From: Schistosoma mansoni
Taxonomy: Eukaryota; Platyhelminthes; Trematoda; Strigeidida; Schistosomatidae
NCBI RefSeq assembly: GCF_000237925.1
Contig: NW_017386093.1
Span: 1 to 64,000 of the forward strand
Reading direction: 5' to 3'
DNA length: 64,000 nucleotides
A program made the translations under genes and the position numbers. The notes under the pieces are model-generated. The model searched no databases, was not told the origin of the DNA, and saw nothing but the letters and a program-made list of their open reading frames with translations. Shown here piece after piece: positions 22,403 through 32,765 of this stretch; within the stretch, counting starts at the first letter, position 1; every line of letters starts with the position of its first letter.

Positions 22403-24146
22403 CCTGTAGCTCTTCTAGAGTTACTGCCGGTCCCAAGCCCGGGTAAAGGAGGAGGGTTGGGCATGGGGTTAGCGACCCCATCCCGTAGAAAAACTAACTC
22501 GCTAAAAAAACGCTAACCAGAAGAAATAATTCAAACCATTTAAACTCTGCCCTGGGAGTTGAAGGAATAATTATGACGCCTGATGATGAAAGCTGAAATT
22601 TTTCGGAAGTCACGAGACCGATGCACCTTTTAACAACCAGAGCAACACTCTTTATAAGTACATGGAACGTCTGAACAATGTGGGAGACAGGGAGAACCAG
22701 TCAAATAGCAACGGAAATGAAGAGATACAAATTGGCAGTACTCGGAATCAGCGAAACCCATTGGACACAAACTGGACAGAAAAGGCTAGGTACAGGAGAG
22801 ATGCTGCTGTACTCCGGACACAAAGGGAGAAAGCTCCACACATTCAGGGAGTTGCTCTAATGCTGTCCAGAGAAGCACGAAATGCACTTGTAGGATGGGA
22901 ATCTCACGAATCCAGAATCATCAAAGCATCATTCAAAGCGAAGAAAGAGGCTGGATTCCGTAAAAATCGGTCGTACACAGACCAGTTTGCGACACTACGG
23001 ATCATCGTTGAACAATCAGTCGAGTGGAACTCACCACCATACGTCAACTTCATTGACTATGAGAAGGCGTTTGACAGTGTGGATAGGAGAACATTATGGA
23101 AACTTCTTCGACACTATGGAGTTCCTGAGAAGATTGTCAACATTATTCAAGACTCACACGATGGACTACAGTGCAAAGTCGTGCATGGAGGACAGCTGAC
23201 AGATGCATTTCCAGTAAGGACCGGAGTCAGACAAGGCTGTCTACTCTCCCCATTCCTCTTCCTTCTGGTGATTGACTGGATTATGCAGACTTCGACATCT
23301 GAGGGGAAATACGGAATACAATGGACTTCTCAGAATCAATTAGATGATTTGGACTTCTCAGATGACCTAGCCCTCCTCTCTCAGTCACACGAACAAATAC
23401 AGACAAAGACAATTAATGTAGCAGTAGTCTCTGCATCAATAGGCCTCCACATTCACAAGGGAAAAAGCAAAATTCTCAAATGCAACACGGAGAACACCAA
23501 CCCAATCACACTTGGTGGCGAAACTTTTGAAGAGTTGGAAACATTCACGTACCTGGGGAGCATCGTTGATAAACAAGGAGGATCTGATGCAGATGTAAAG
23601 GCGAGGATTGGCAAAGCAAGAGCAGCATTTCTACAATTGAAGAACATATGGAACTCAAAACAACTCAACTAATTTCAAAGTGAGAATCTATAATACGAAC
23701 GTCAAGACAGTCCCTTTTTACGGAGCTGAAACTTGGAGAACTAACCTAATCATCATCAGAAATTACAAGTATTTATAAACAGTTGTCTACACAAGATACT
23801 CAAAATCCGTTGGCCGGATACCATCAGCAACAACCTACTACTGTAGGAGAGGACAAATCAGCTTCCAGCTGAAGAGGAAATTAGGGAAAGACGTTGGAAG
23901 TCGATCGGACATACATTAAGGAAATCACCAATGTACATTACAAGGCAATCCCTAACTTGGAATCCTGAAGGGTAGCGGAAAAGAGGAAGGCCAAAGAACA
24001 CATTACGCCGGGAAATAGAAGCAGATATGAAAGGGATGAATTTAAACTGGAAAGAACTGGAAAGGAAGGCTCAGGACAGAGTTGGATGGAGAATGCTGGT
24101 GAGCGGCCTATGCTCCTCGACGAGGGGTAACAGACGTAAGTAAGTA
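22403..24146 (+). mobile_element. internally deleted RTE LINE (SR2-like), copy B
   Basis: Plus-strand twin of 11801-13554: the same 5' leader from CCTGTAGCTCTTCTAGAG, the same endonuclease start, the same junction SFKAKKE/AGFRKNRS, the same RT and the same CTCGACGAGGGGTAACAG-type 3' end followed by GTAAGTAAGTA. It differs from copy A by a few substitutions and by a 2-base deletion near 23665 that ends the long frame at 336 codons (22662-23672). Left and right flanks differ from copy A, so it is an independent insertion and not a local duplication. The right flank carries ACGTCGGCCAATA, which recurs at 35225. Confidence 0.8.
22662..23672 (+). pseudogene. endonuclease-RT fusion reading frame of RTE copy B
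   Basis: The 336-codon counterpart of the copy A frame, nearly identical in residues. One seen difference is ITLGGETF where copy A has ITLDGETF. The 2-base deletion after KNIWNSKQL ends it early. The rest of the RT 3' portion continues in another frame to about 23780. Endonuclease and linker are missing as in copy A. Confidence 0.7.
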
Positions 24147-24159
24147 ACGTCGGCCAATA
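24147..24159 (+). repeat. 13-bp direct repeat, partner of 35225-35237
   Basis: ACGTCGGCCAATA directly follows the 3' tail of RTE copy B. The identical 13-mer directly precedes the 5' end of the RTE leader at 35238. It reads as a target duplication whose two sides now lie 11 kb apart. Confidence 0.6.
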
Positions 24160-24206
24160 AATAGTCCTCAAAAGTTACCATTCACAATTCTCTTCGGGAT
24201 ACAACA
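24160..24206 (-). mobile_element. LTR fossil, end piece
   Basis: 47 bases which, read on the minus strand, begin TGTTGTATCCCGAAGAGAAT, aligning with the TGTTATGTC start of the LTR at 21646. It completes the truncated LTR at 34790-35237. It is followed by GATAC, the same 5 bases that flank the other LTR end at 34785-34789. Confidence 0.5.
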
Positions 24207-25545
24207 GATACCTCATCAAGATACCAAAGAAAGGGGACTTTAGCAAGTGTGAGAAATACAGAGATCTCACACTGCTATCGGCACCAGTAAATGTTTTCAA
24301 CAGAGTGTTGCTGAACCGAATGAAAGACGCAGTAGACGTCCAACTTCAAGATCAACGGGCTGGATTCCGTAAAAATCGGTCATGCACAGACCGATTTGCG
24401 ACACTACGGATCACCGTCGAACAATTAAGTGAATGGGATTCGTCATTATACATCAAATTCCTTGACTATGAGAAGGCGTTTGACAGAATGGATACGATGA
24501 CCTTATAAAACCTTCTTCGACATTATGGTGTGTCTGCGAAGATCGTCAGCATCAAACAGAATTCATATGACGGACTGTACTGTAAAGTCGTGCATGGAGG
24601 AGATCTGACAAATGCATTCTATGTAAGGACCGGAGTTAGACAAAGATGCTTACTCTCCGCCCCTTTTCTTTCTTCTGGTGATTGACTGGATTATGAAGCC
24701 CTCAACGTCTGAGGGGAAGCATGGGATACAAATGACAGCTCGGATGCAACTAGGCGACTTGGGCTTTGCAGATGACCTAGCTGTTCTATCCCACACACAC
24801 CAACAAATGCAGATGAAGACAACTAGTGTAGCACTAACCTCTGAATAAGTAGGCCTCAACATATACAAGGGGAAAGCGAAATCCTCAAATACAACACAGA
24901 GAGCACCAACGCAATCACACTTCATGGAGAAGCTCTAGAAGAGATGGAAGCCTTCACGTACTTAATCAACATCATTGATAGACAAGGATGATATGATACA
25001 GATGTTAATGCACGAATCGGCAAACCAAAGGCAGTATTACTAAAATTGAAGAGCATATGGGACTAAAAGCAACTGTCAGAATCTTCAATACGAACGTCAA
25101 TACAGTTCTATTACACGGAGATGAAACGCGGAGATCTATTACAACTATAATCGAAAAGGTAAAGGTATTTATAAACAATGGTCTAAGCAAGATGCTCAAT
25201 GTCCGCTTGCCGGAGATACTGTCGGCAACAATCTACTATGGGAGAGAGCAAACCAGCTTCCAGTTGAAGAGGAAATTAAGAAAAGATGTTGGAGGTGGAT
25301 AGGACACACATTGAGGAAATCACCAAACTGCATCACGAGGCAAGCACTAACTTGGAATCCTGAAGGTAAAGGCAGAAGAGGAGGGCCAAAGAACACAATG
25401 CATCGGGAATCGGACGCAGACATGAAAAGAATGAATGGTGACTGGAAACAACTGGAAAGGATTGTCTAGGACAGATTTCGATGGCGAATCCTTGTGGGCA
25501 GCCTATGCTCCTCCTCGAGTTGTAACAGGCGTAAGTAAATAAGTG
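24207..25545 (+). mobile_element. older RTE LINE (SR2-like) copy, 5' truncated
   Basis: It begins at GATACCTCATCAAGATACC (family reading HLIKIPKKGD) and runs through RT (NRVLLNRMKDAVD, AGFRKNRSCTDR, YEKAFDRMD, VRTGVRQ) to a 3' end GTAACAGGCGTAAGTAAATAAG. It has several stops and frameshifts, unlike the young copies A and B, so it is much older. 329 bases of it (24641-24969) are repeated without a difference at 35378-35706. Confidence 0.75.
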
Positions 25546-26519
25546 TTCTATAGTTCATAGCCAGTCGTCGCATACCAAATGTACGTTCTCAAACTAAAAA
25601 TGATCTCTTCATAGGTAAACTCAAAGTCAGAAATAATTCTATGCCTCCACTAACGACTAATATTGAGATAGATTTATATACTTTATATGTGAAAAAGATC
25701 TCGACCAATGAAGTCAACAAATTCGTGAGTATTATAAAATGCACCGAATGACAACATTGTTTAAGAGCTGGGGCGAAACTGAAAATGTCTGAATCGTTCC
25801 CACTTAGGAATATCTACAAATATTATTTTCATGGCGAAAGCTCAATCATCCCTTTCGATTGATCCAATACAGAGAAGTGAAAATCCTAAGTGCTACGGTT
25901 CAACGATTACTGTCCAGTATTGTTAATGCAGCTTTGCAAGCACGGATTCATGTACTCGGCTTTCGGCTACACTTTGTACGGGTGTGTGAGTTGGAGGGGC
26001 TAGTGATACTATGTAAAGGTTCTCATAGAAGAATGTAGAGTGGAATTCAAAAGACTTCAACCACTAGGCCACCGTTCTGTTTGGTGATCGCTGTTTTTTC
26101 AATTGTTTTTGCTAGCAGAACAGAGACATGTTCGAAGCATATTATAGATAAGATCACGTTGGGGTGCGTTAATTGGCCTGTTTTTAAGAGCTAGTAAATG
26201 GGCTGAGATTCTTGAATACTCCTACGTACAGTCCAGATACTCACTGGTGTTTTGTCAATTAGCTTGCTGTTTTGCTTTGAAACATATCTACATTATGTTC
26301 AAGTAGTGTTTAGACTTGAAAACCGGTTGAAGTAAGTGAAGTGTCCAAGAATACTAGGCCGCGTAAGCAGACTTGACAGTTTTCTAGTTGATGCCATTTT
26401 AGAATAAAACTTTTCTTCACATTACACACTTTACATAATATCCACTTAACGAGTAAATTTAACTGTCCTTAAAGAGTGTATAACTGAAAGAGAGAAAAAG
26501 GTGAATGAATCAAACGTAC

Positions 26520-26642
26520 CTAAAGAAATACCATGCAAAAGCAGAAAAACAGCATCTGTGATTGTTTCAACACGACGCAATGTGATTAGCTCATTGACAC
26601 GTGGTTGTTTTGTAGTTGAAATCTCCATAATTATTATATGAC
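26520..26642 (-). CDS. ADISSP: ADISSP/C20orf27-like protein, middle exon
   Basis: 123 bases bounded by an acceptor (TGCTCTTATAG, AG at 26644-26643) and a donor (TTTAG/GTACG, GT at 26519-26518). It enters with two bases that complete a Gly codon with the G left by the upstream exon. It reads HIIIMEISTTKQPRVNEL then ITLRRVETITDAVFLLLHGISL, and leaves one base for the next exon. This lines up with the YSVKCEYSAHKEGVLKEEIL to VRVTVQARV part of human C20orf27: weak identity but correct order and length. Phase agreement at both junctions is the stronger argument. Confidence 0.65.
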
Positions 26643-26759
26643 CTATAAGAGCAGAATAATGAAAAATTAGGCAAAAAAGAGAAAACGAATAGATCAACAT
26701 GGCACCATACAGAAAACACACACATGAAGGGAACAAAGTGTAATAAACCTATTCATTCA

Positions 26760-26960
26760 ATAATTAACTATAAAATAAATGCGACATACTTGACACGTAA
26801 AACTCTTAATCGATTGAAATGGTTAGGACATCTGTTACGTATGCCTATTCATTGCTTACTTCAGCAAGTGATGTTTGATGTTATAAGAGTAGGTTCGGAT
26901 AGTTAGGGGAGGTCAAACCAAAACATGGCATCAGTCCATGAAGCCACTGGGTGTTGAACT
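26760..26960 (+). mobile_element. RTE LINE fragment, 3' coding end
   Basis: The plus-strand frame has LNRLKWLGHLLRMPIHCLLQQ followed by degenerate GVG..K...KTW-like sequence and GGACCACCAGGTTG. It is equivalent to the end of other RTE copies in the window but more diverged. Confidence 0.6.
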
Positions 26961-26992
26961 AAGCCATGTTAATAAATGCGGACCACCAGGTT

Positions 26993-27366
26993 GAGGTCGC
27001 TAAACCTAGACCACCATCCCTAAAGACCTTTGGAACCAATCCATCTGGACTAGCTGCTTTTCCTCGTTTCACATTCGCTATAACGTTTTGAACTTCACCG
27101 AAAACTGTGGGGACCCACTTCAATGTTCTTTTCAGGCTGTTTGGGAATGGTGGGTAGTTGTAGAGTAGCTGAAACTCAACTGAACTGCTACTAAAGTGTT
27201 TCGCCCATCGTTCTTAACGTCTGGGCTGAGAGCAGATAAGAGTGTCGTCTTTTTCCGAGATTGTCTCACTTACGCTTGACTTCTTAAAAGTTTTCCAGTG
27301 TTACCTACAGCAACTACCCTTTCTATCTATTTTGCCTTCGTTGCCCACCACTGCTCACGGTCGTTC
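26993..27366 (-). repeat. left arm of 374-bp inverted repeat
   Basis: It matches the reverse complement of 30076-30449 with very few differences (one seen near the outer end). It encodes the RTE linker to RT start (QWWATKAK, then KAASPDGLVPKVF in reduced form) on the minus strand. Confidence 0.8.
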
Positions 27367-28440
27367 TGTAGACTATTGGTTAACCTAGATCTGATTTGTT
27401 TTCGGTCTTCAACGTGTTCGAAACCAGGTGGAATGGGTTTTCGAGGATCTATCGGTGCAATAGACTTAGTAGAAAGCCATTGGTTTTTCGTAACCCTTAG
27501 GTTTAAATCAATAATATATGTCATTGCTATTTGTATATATCTCCAAGCAAAATCTGGGTCAGCCTTGTTTGCAGAATTACCTAAGTGTGACCCCAGCTGT
27601 TTCTGGAATTTACTTTTGGCTTTCTCGTCATTGAGTTCAATTGTAATGGGTCTTCTTAATGTGGTGTTTTGCGTCCAGTGAGGCGCAAGCAAATGAGTGC
27701 TAGTAATAGAGCATGATCGGAGTCCAAACAGGTATTCCAGAACGAACGACAGTCTCCAATCGAGCCTCTCCAACGATGACTGATGGCCATATGGTCTATT
27801 CGAGTTCATCGTTTGTTTGCTGCAGGTGGTCACCATGTTGGACGATGTCTCTCCTTATGCTTAAAACTAGTGCTTACTAAAAATAGATGATTCTTTGAGC
27901 ACAGTTGCAGCAGACGATCATCATTATCTGTTCGCTGAGCAGGAATACTAAAATACCTACATAAGTGTCTTTCTGGTTGGTTTAAGCTACCTACCGGGAC
28001 ATTAAAGTCACCTGCTACGAGTACTATGTCTGAGCGTTTAGCTTTTTGAAGTTCAGAGAGCTTTCTGTAAAAGTCATCTTTCACTTCATCTGGGCTGCAC
28101 TCTGTGGGAGCGTAGGCAGAAACGACGAAAAGGCAACGATGTGTGTCCCTATCCTTCCGAGTTCTTACGGAGCAATTTAGCCGGACAGCACACAGGCGAC
28201 TAATAACAAGGATCCATTCTAATAGTGCTTGTTCTGCCCTGGTACTAAGTGCTACGCCTACACCTGCAAGTCCACGACAAATGGCCATCGGGTTGCCACA
28301 TACACGGAGGGTGTATTTCGTCGGCTGTCCATTTTGGCGAGGTGAGGTCAAGTGGATGACCACAGTAGGATCCTGTATGCATGTTGAAGGCTTCAACGTG
28401 GATTTTCGTTTCCGGCGGTAAGGCCCTTTGAAGAAAGGAG
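26993..28440 (-). mobile_element. RTE-like LINE copy, endonuclease to RT start
   Basis: Minus-strand frames give an AP-endonuclease region (IQDPTVVIHLTSP, GLAGVGVALS, FVVSAYAPTE, VLVAGDFNVPVGS at 27830-28474). They continue with MNSNRPYGHQSSLERLDWR, LDWRLSFVLEYLFGLRSCSI and a linker ending NDREQWWATKAK (27327-27836). The extreme N-terminus (AAFNVRTLC) is missing and the RT is cut after its first residues. GDFN and the SAYAP block are the endonuclease hallmarks. It is distinct from the SR2-like copies A and B. Confidence 0.75.
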
Positions 28441-28549
28441 CTAACACGTCAAAAACCCCCCACAAAAGGGTCATGCGTGACCGGCCTCAAATAGTTGTTC
28501 CTTGGACTCTACGGTCACGCTTCCAGGTCGTTAAGACCAACGTTAATAT

Positions 28550-30075
28550 AGCCTTCTTTTTCAGGTCCCTCAAGAAATACCCTTCCACAGTGTGGGCAGC
28601 CAGGGAGTGGTATTAGCCCTCATACCTGTAACACCACGCGAGACCAAGTTGGTCACAATCAAATCCTTCCTACAACTCCTAATAACTCCCTTATCTCCAC
28701 GACTAACCCTACTCACGTTCCTTTATCACTTCGCGCCGCCAATGCAAACGATTCGAGTATGCGGAACGTTATCCCAGGTCTCCTGAAACCACGCTCTAAA
28801 CTACAAGTAGCAGCTTTTAACGTCCGAACATTGTGCAAAACAGGACAACAGGCTTCCTTAGCTAGGACTTTAGAATCTCGCACCATCGATGTGTGCTGCG
28901 TCTCCGAAACGCGCATACAGGATCCGAGTAGCGTCATTCATTTGACCTCACCATGTCATAACAAAGAACCATCTCGATTCACACTTCGTGTATCTTAAAG
29001 CCCTAATGCTGCTCTCCGTGGCCTAGCTGGCGTAGTTATATTATTGAGTCCTAGGCAAGAACTAGCTCTTTTAAATAAGATCACAGTAGATAGTCGTTTG
29101 TGCGCTGTTAGCAAAACTACCTCGGAAAAAGATGTTATATTATTCACTCTCAATCCAGGAGATTGGATCGATGGGAAGAACAATTTAGGGATCAGTTTAA
29201 CTGGCCTTCAGCTACTCTTCGTTTCCCACGATCATCAGTCGACCTGAATGGCAAGTTAATGCAAATCCTCCAACTCTTTACGAAGTTGAAAAAGCTATAG
29301 GAATCATTTTGACAAATAGAGTGTCTAAAATATTAGCTTCAATAATACTTCGACGTCTAGCTAAAGCTCGTGAAGAGCAGACTAGAGAAAACTAGGCTGG
29401 TTTTCTACCTGAACGTGGTTGTATAGACTAGACATTCATACTACGTCAGGTCCTAGAACATTGACACACATTCAAACACCCCACCATAGTAGTATTTCTT
29501 GACCTTAAGGCGTCATTTGATTCCGTTGATCCTGAGGTTCTATGGCAGTGTTTGTCAGTGAAAGGAGTACCAAAGAAGTACATTAACTTTATAAAGACTC
29601 GCTACTGAAACACAACTGGTCGATTTAGAGCTTATGGCAAACTGTCATCAGGATTGATTACCTCAAGTGGTGTTCGTCAGGGCTGTCAACTCTATCTATT
29701 CTTGTTTAACTTTGTCGTTGACATGTTTTTAGAGATAACACATTCATCAACTAAGTCTCCAAGAGTTGAACTTTTACCGGGAGACTCACTTAATGACTTG
29801 GAATACGCCGATGACAAAGTTCTATTTGGTGAAGATGCTGACATAATGCATAGTCTTCTGACCACTATAAGCAACAATGAAGGCATGTTCGGGATGCGAT
29901 TCTCCCCCTCATAGTGCAAAATGTTACTTCACGGTTGGGTTGCATCGGCACCTGAACTAATGATAGGGAGTGAGGCAGTGAAACTTCATCAGTTGAGATG
30001 GCTGGGACACGTGTTACGTATGCCAAACCACCGACTTCCCCGACGTGTAATGTTTTCTTTTGTAGGAGTAGGTTG
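28550..30075 (+). mobile_element. RTE-like LINE copy, opposite orientation
   Basis: A 5' leader (CAGGTCCCTCAAGAAATACC...GTGTGGGCAGCC) also seen in reverse near 48660. Then the endonuclease start LQVAAFNVRTLCKTGQQASLARTLES, SETRIQDPSSVIHLTSP. RT blocks follow (VVFLDLKASFDSVDPEVLWQ, SGVRQGCQLYLFLFNFVVDM, LNDLEYADDKVLFGEDAD) and a WLGHVLRMPNHRLPRR end. The endonuclease middle is deleted and stops are present. It stands head-to-head with 26993-28440. Confidence 0.75.
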
Positions 30076-30449
30076 GAACGACCGTGAGTAGTGGTGGGCA
30101 ACGAAGGCAAAATAGATAGAAAGGGTAGTTGCTGTAGGTAACACTGGAAAACTTTTAAGAAGTCAAGCGTAAGTGAGACAATCTCGGAAAAAGACGACAC
30201 TCTTATCTGCTCTCAGCCCAGACGTTAAGAACGATGGGCGAAACACTTTAGTAGCAGTTCAGTTGAGTTTCAGCTACTCTACAACTACCCACCATTCCCA
30301 AACAGCCTGAAAAGAACATTGAAGTGGGTCCCCACAGTTTTCGGTGAAGTTCAAAACGTTATAGCGAATGTGAAACGAGGAAAAGCAGCTAGTCCAGATG
30401 GATTGGTTCCAAAGGTCTTTAGGGATGGTGGTCTAGGTTTAGCGACCTC
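30076..30449 (+). repeat. right arm of 374-bp inverted repeat
   Basis: The RTE plus-strand copy has already reached its 3' coding end at about 30070. It then runs, via GAACGACCGTGAG, into a second linker/RT-start segment that is the inverted copy of 26993-27366. The spacer between the arms is about 2.7 kb. Confidence 0.8.
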
Positions 30450-30760
30450 CTACCAGGATGTCCACTTATCGACTTATCTATCTATTGACTTGGAATACGG
30501 AGGTGAAGACATTGACAAAATGCTGAGTCTTCTGGTAGTACTGAGCAACCATGCCAGGATGTTTTGAATACAGTACTACTTGGCCCTCAGACCTTGAGTT
30601 GCTGCTTTCAATCTTGTCGTTCTCCAATCGACCTGCCTTGCATGGTAGGACCTACAGGAACATATGTTCCAGGAAATCTATCTCGGTTGGGTCATCACGA
30701 TAGGCAAGCCCGACCACCACGTCAAGGGCTTTAGACCTGGTTGTGGATGCATCGACCACA
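30450..30760 (+). mobile_element. RTE remnant and adjoining repeat
   Basis: After the arm, a short RT-like stretch (DLEYGGEDIDKMLSLLVVLSNHARMF) is followed by a block with GGTAGGACCTACAGGAAC and CATCACGATAGGCAAGCCC, shared with 16960-17030. It ends in unassigned sequence. Confidence 0.5.
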
Positions 30761-30919
30761 TATTCACGAAATCTGCTTATAACTGAACAGAAATACTCAA
30801 GTAATCCACACATGATGCACATATATCAACTGAGACTGAATAATCGTAGACCTAAACACCAATGAGATCCAAGCAAACAATGTGAGTGAATGAAAATTCA
30901 CCCCATTATTAAAGCCACT

Positions 30920-31075
30920 GGCTATCTGGACTGTGTAGCTAAGTGAGTAACGCATTAGGTGCTTGAGTCAAGCACGCTGGATTCGAGCCTCGGAGTGAAC
31001 AGAGACTCTGAGAAGCAGGTACATCCAGCTGATGATTCGTAAATAGAATGAGACGCGCGTTGTGGATTTTACGGC
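30920..31075 (+). mobile_element. Sm-alpha-type SINE copy
   Basis: tRNA-like head (GTGTAGCTAAGTGAGTAACGC), B box GATTCGAGCC, then GAGTGAACAGAGACTCTG, CAGGTACATCCAGCTGATGA and GAGACGCGCGTTGTGGATTTTAC. The hammerhead is recognisable, but the GAAA box reads GAGA, so cleavage is unlikely. Confidence 0.65.
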
Positions 31076-31161
31076 TAGTCACCTTTCTTTTTAATGATTA
31101 TCGTATAACAAGTAAATTATGTAAAAATAAAAAAGACAGAATACTAATTCGCCTGTCTTAC

Positions 31162-31729
31162 CGTGACCAGGTGATGGGACAGGTTCACAGCTTAGTAAAT
31201 TAAATGAAGCACCGACATTAACTGGTACACCAACGTGACCATCCATTTCTGTAACAGTTCGTAGAATTTCCACTTCACCTGACTTCAAATTATCCGGTAT
31301 TGTAAATTCTGTCCGATAAACTGTCGCTTGTTTAAGCATTCCAAGTTTTATTTCAAATACAGGTTTATTTTTCAATTCTGATGGTAAGGTCGGCATTTCA
31401 TCGATATCTCGATTTAATACACGGACTTCGATATGATGACCTGAATCATCATCTTCACCGTAGATGCCTTTGTCCTCAGTAGTGATACAAAATTGATGTA
31501 ACCCGTCTAGCTGACGCTCTTCAACATTAATTACTAAAGGTAGATCAGAAAAGCTAACTTTTCTTGCAACATGCAATGGATGGGGATTGGAAGAAATTGT
31601 GGTTGATAAATTACTACTAGATGAATGGTCTTCATTAACCATTTGATTCAAATGTACTATACGATGTTCTGAACCAAGACAAACTTCACTAGATTTGGAT
31701 GACTTACGATTAGGGGAATTATTGGGTAA
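31162..31729 (-). CDS. ADISSP: ADISSP/C20orf27-like protein, main exon
   Basis: Acceptor TTTTTTTGTAG (AG at 31731-31730) and donor CACG/GTAAGA (GT at 31161-31160). The frame is open over the whole 568 bases and starts in phase 0 with LPNNSPNRKSSKSSEVCLG; the first Met is internal. The N-terminal part is Ser/Asn-rich and low complexity. The later part has EIKLGMLKQATVYRTEFTIP and then GASFNLLSCEPVPSPG. These match KVGFLKILHRYEITFTLPP and SLHLKLLSVVPVPEG of human C20orf27 in the same order. An Asp-rich loop (YGEDDDSGHHIE) and about 70 extra N-terminal residues are unlike the vertebrate protein. Any 5' exon should lie between 31740 and 36800 on this strand; I could not find it. Confidence 0.7.
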
Positions 31730-32039
31730 CTACAAAAAAAAATATTATGAAAATTATTGTTCACACAATACTTATTTTTAATCGAAAAATTCGGTTGAAA
31801 TGTTTTTCTACTGATTACAAACATTTAAAGAATCAGTCAAAGATCTTATTTCTAACGCTAGGTGTAGACGTCCTGAGTTGAGAGGATTCGTGCAATGATG
31901 TTAATTATTAGCTGAAGACTTTGAAATATATATTGCGCATAGTTAGTATCCCACTGTATTTTAATGTTACTGCTACTTACGCTTTACATTTTATCCATTT
32001 CCTCTGTAGATTGAAGAAATAGATTATAGCTAACAGTGG

Positions 32040-32185
32040 AGTCAAAGATAGGCGTTTCGTCTAACTGAGGAATCGTGAATTGGATGCACCTGGGTCATGA
32101 AGTGGATGTTTACATTAGGACTCAATCTCAGTGCATTTTGCTTCAAATACCAACGCATTATTCAGTGACCTACTGAGTCCAGATA
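32040..32185 (-). mobile_element. Sm-alpha-type SINE copy, degenerate
   Basis: Reverse copy: AGGCGTTTCGTCTAACTGAG holds the complement of a GAAACGCC box, followed by TTGGATGCACCTG and an eroded tRNA-like head. Confidence 0.5.
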
Positions 32186-32574
32186 GTTACTAGCTTATTA
32201 AACAGGTATGACTTTTATAAAATCCAAATACTGAATACTAATGGCAGAAATTTCCTTTGTTGTTATATGCTGATATGGGTAAACTGACCTGATGTGCACT
32301 TGTGCCAGATACTACAGTGTCACAGAATAATTGAATTAACCAAAATTTAATTTTCTTGAGTTCTACAGCTTATAAAACCCTAAAACAATTATAAAATAAC
32401 TAATATTGATAGATACGTATATAAATAATGGAATGTTATAAATCATGATACCACAGTGTAAGGAGGTCTCAAGTCATAATTAATCTATACCATTTAGTAC
32501 TTTAGGTATAAGAAATTTTTGGAGACTAAAATTTTCGGATTGCATCACGAACTGACTTGAGCTAGATTAACAAT

Positions 32575-32765
32575 GGGAACCTCGGATCACCAGGCAGAGA
32601 TTTCGTCCTAGAATGAGACTCCTCAACAGTATGCACCCACAACATAGCCCACGCCCAGGAATCAATCCTAGGACTGTAATTTTTGTGTGCAGATTCCTGA
32701 ATCCCTAGACTACTGAGAGGTGGGTCCAATGGTGTCAATGTCTAACTTCAATCAATTCACGATAT
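32575..32765 (-). mobile_element. tRNA-derived SINE copy
   Basis: Reverse copy with ATTTCGTCCTAGAATGAGACTCC (GAAA box and stem II), CAGTATGCACCC, and a tRNA-like head ending in CTAGACTACTGAG. Short CTTCAATCAATTCACGAT follows. Confidence 0.6.

Larger units (their letters stand above)
19165..26519 (-). other. intron 2 of ADISSP-like gene
   Basis: A 7.35-kb intron between exon 2 and exon 3, filled with Penelope-like pieces, an LTR fossil, an RTE 3' fragment, RTE copy B and an older RTE copy. Boundaries are set by GT at 26519-26518 and AG at 19166-19165 on the minus strand. Confidence 0.6.
26643..31161 (-). other. intron 1 (of those seen) of ADISSP-like gene
   Basis: 4.5 kb containing the head-to-head RTE copies with inverted arms, an RTE 3' fragment and an Sm-alpha SINE. 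Boundaries are GT at 31161-31160 and AG at 26644-26643 on the minus strand. Confidence 0.6.

Noticed and set aside
24650-24925. Minus-strand 91-codon frame, repeated exactly at 35387-35662 and nearly at 45720-45950
   Set aside because: Antisense shadow of the RTE RT fragment; the repetition reflects copying of the DNA, not a conserved protein.
28143-28421. Plus-strand open frame opposite the endonuclease region
   Set aside because: Shadow of the minus-strand RTE endonuclease frame, which has recognisable motifs.
31091-31651. ADISSP-like frame starting at its first Met and reading through the donor
   Set aside because: The frame is open upstream to an acceptor at 31730, and the residues after 31162 are intron; the exon limits given are better supported.
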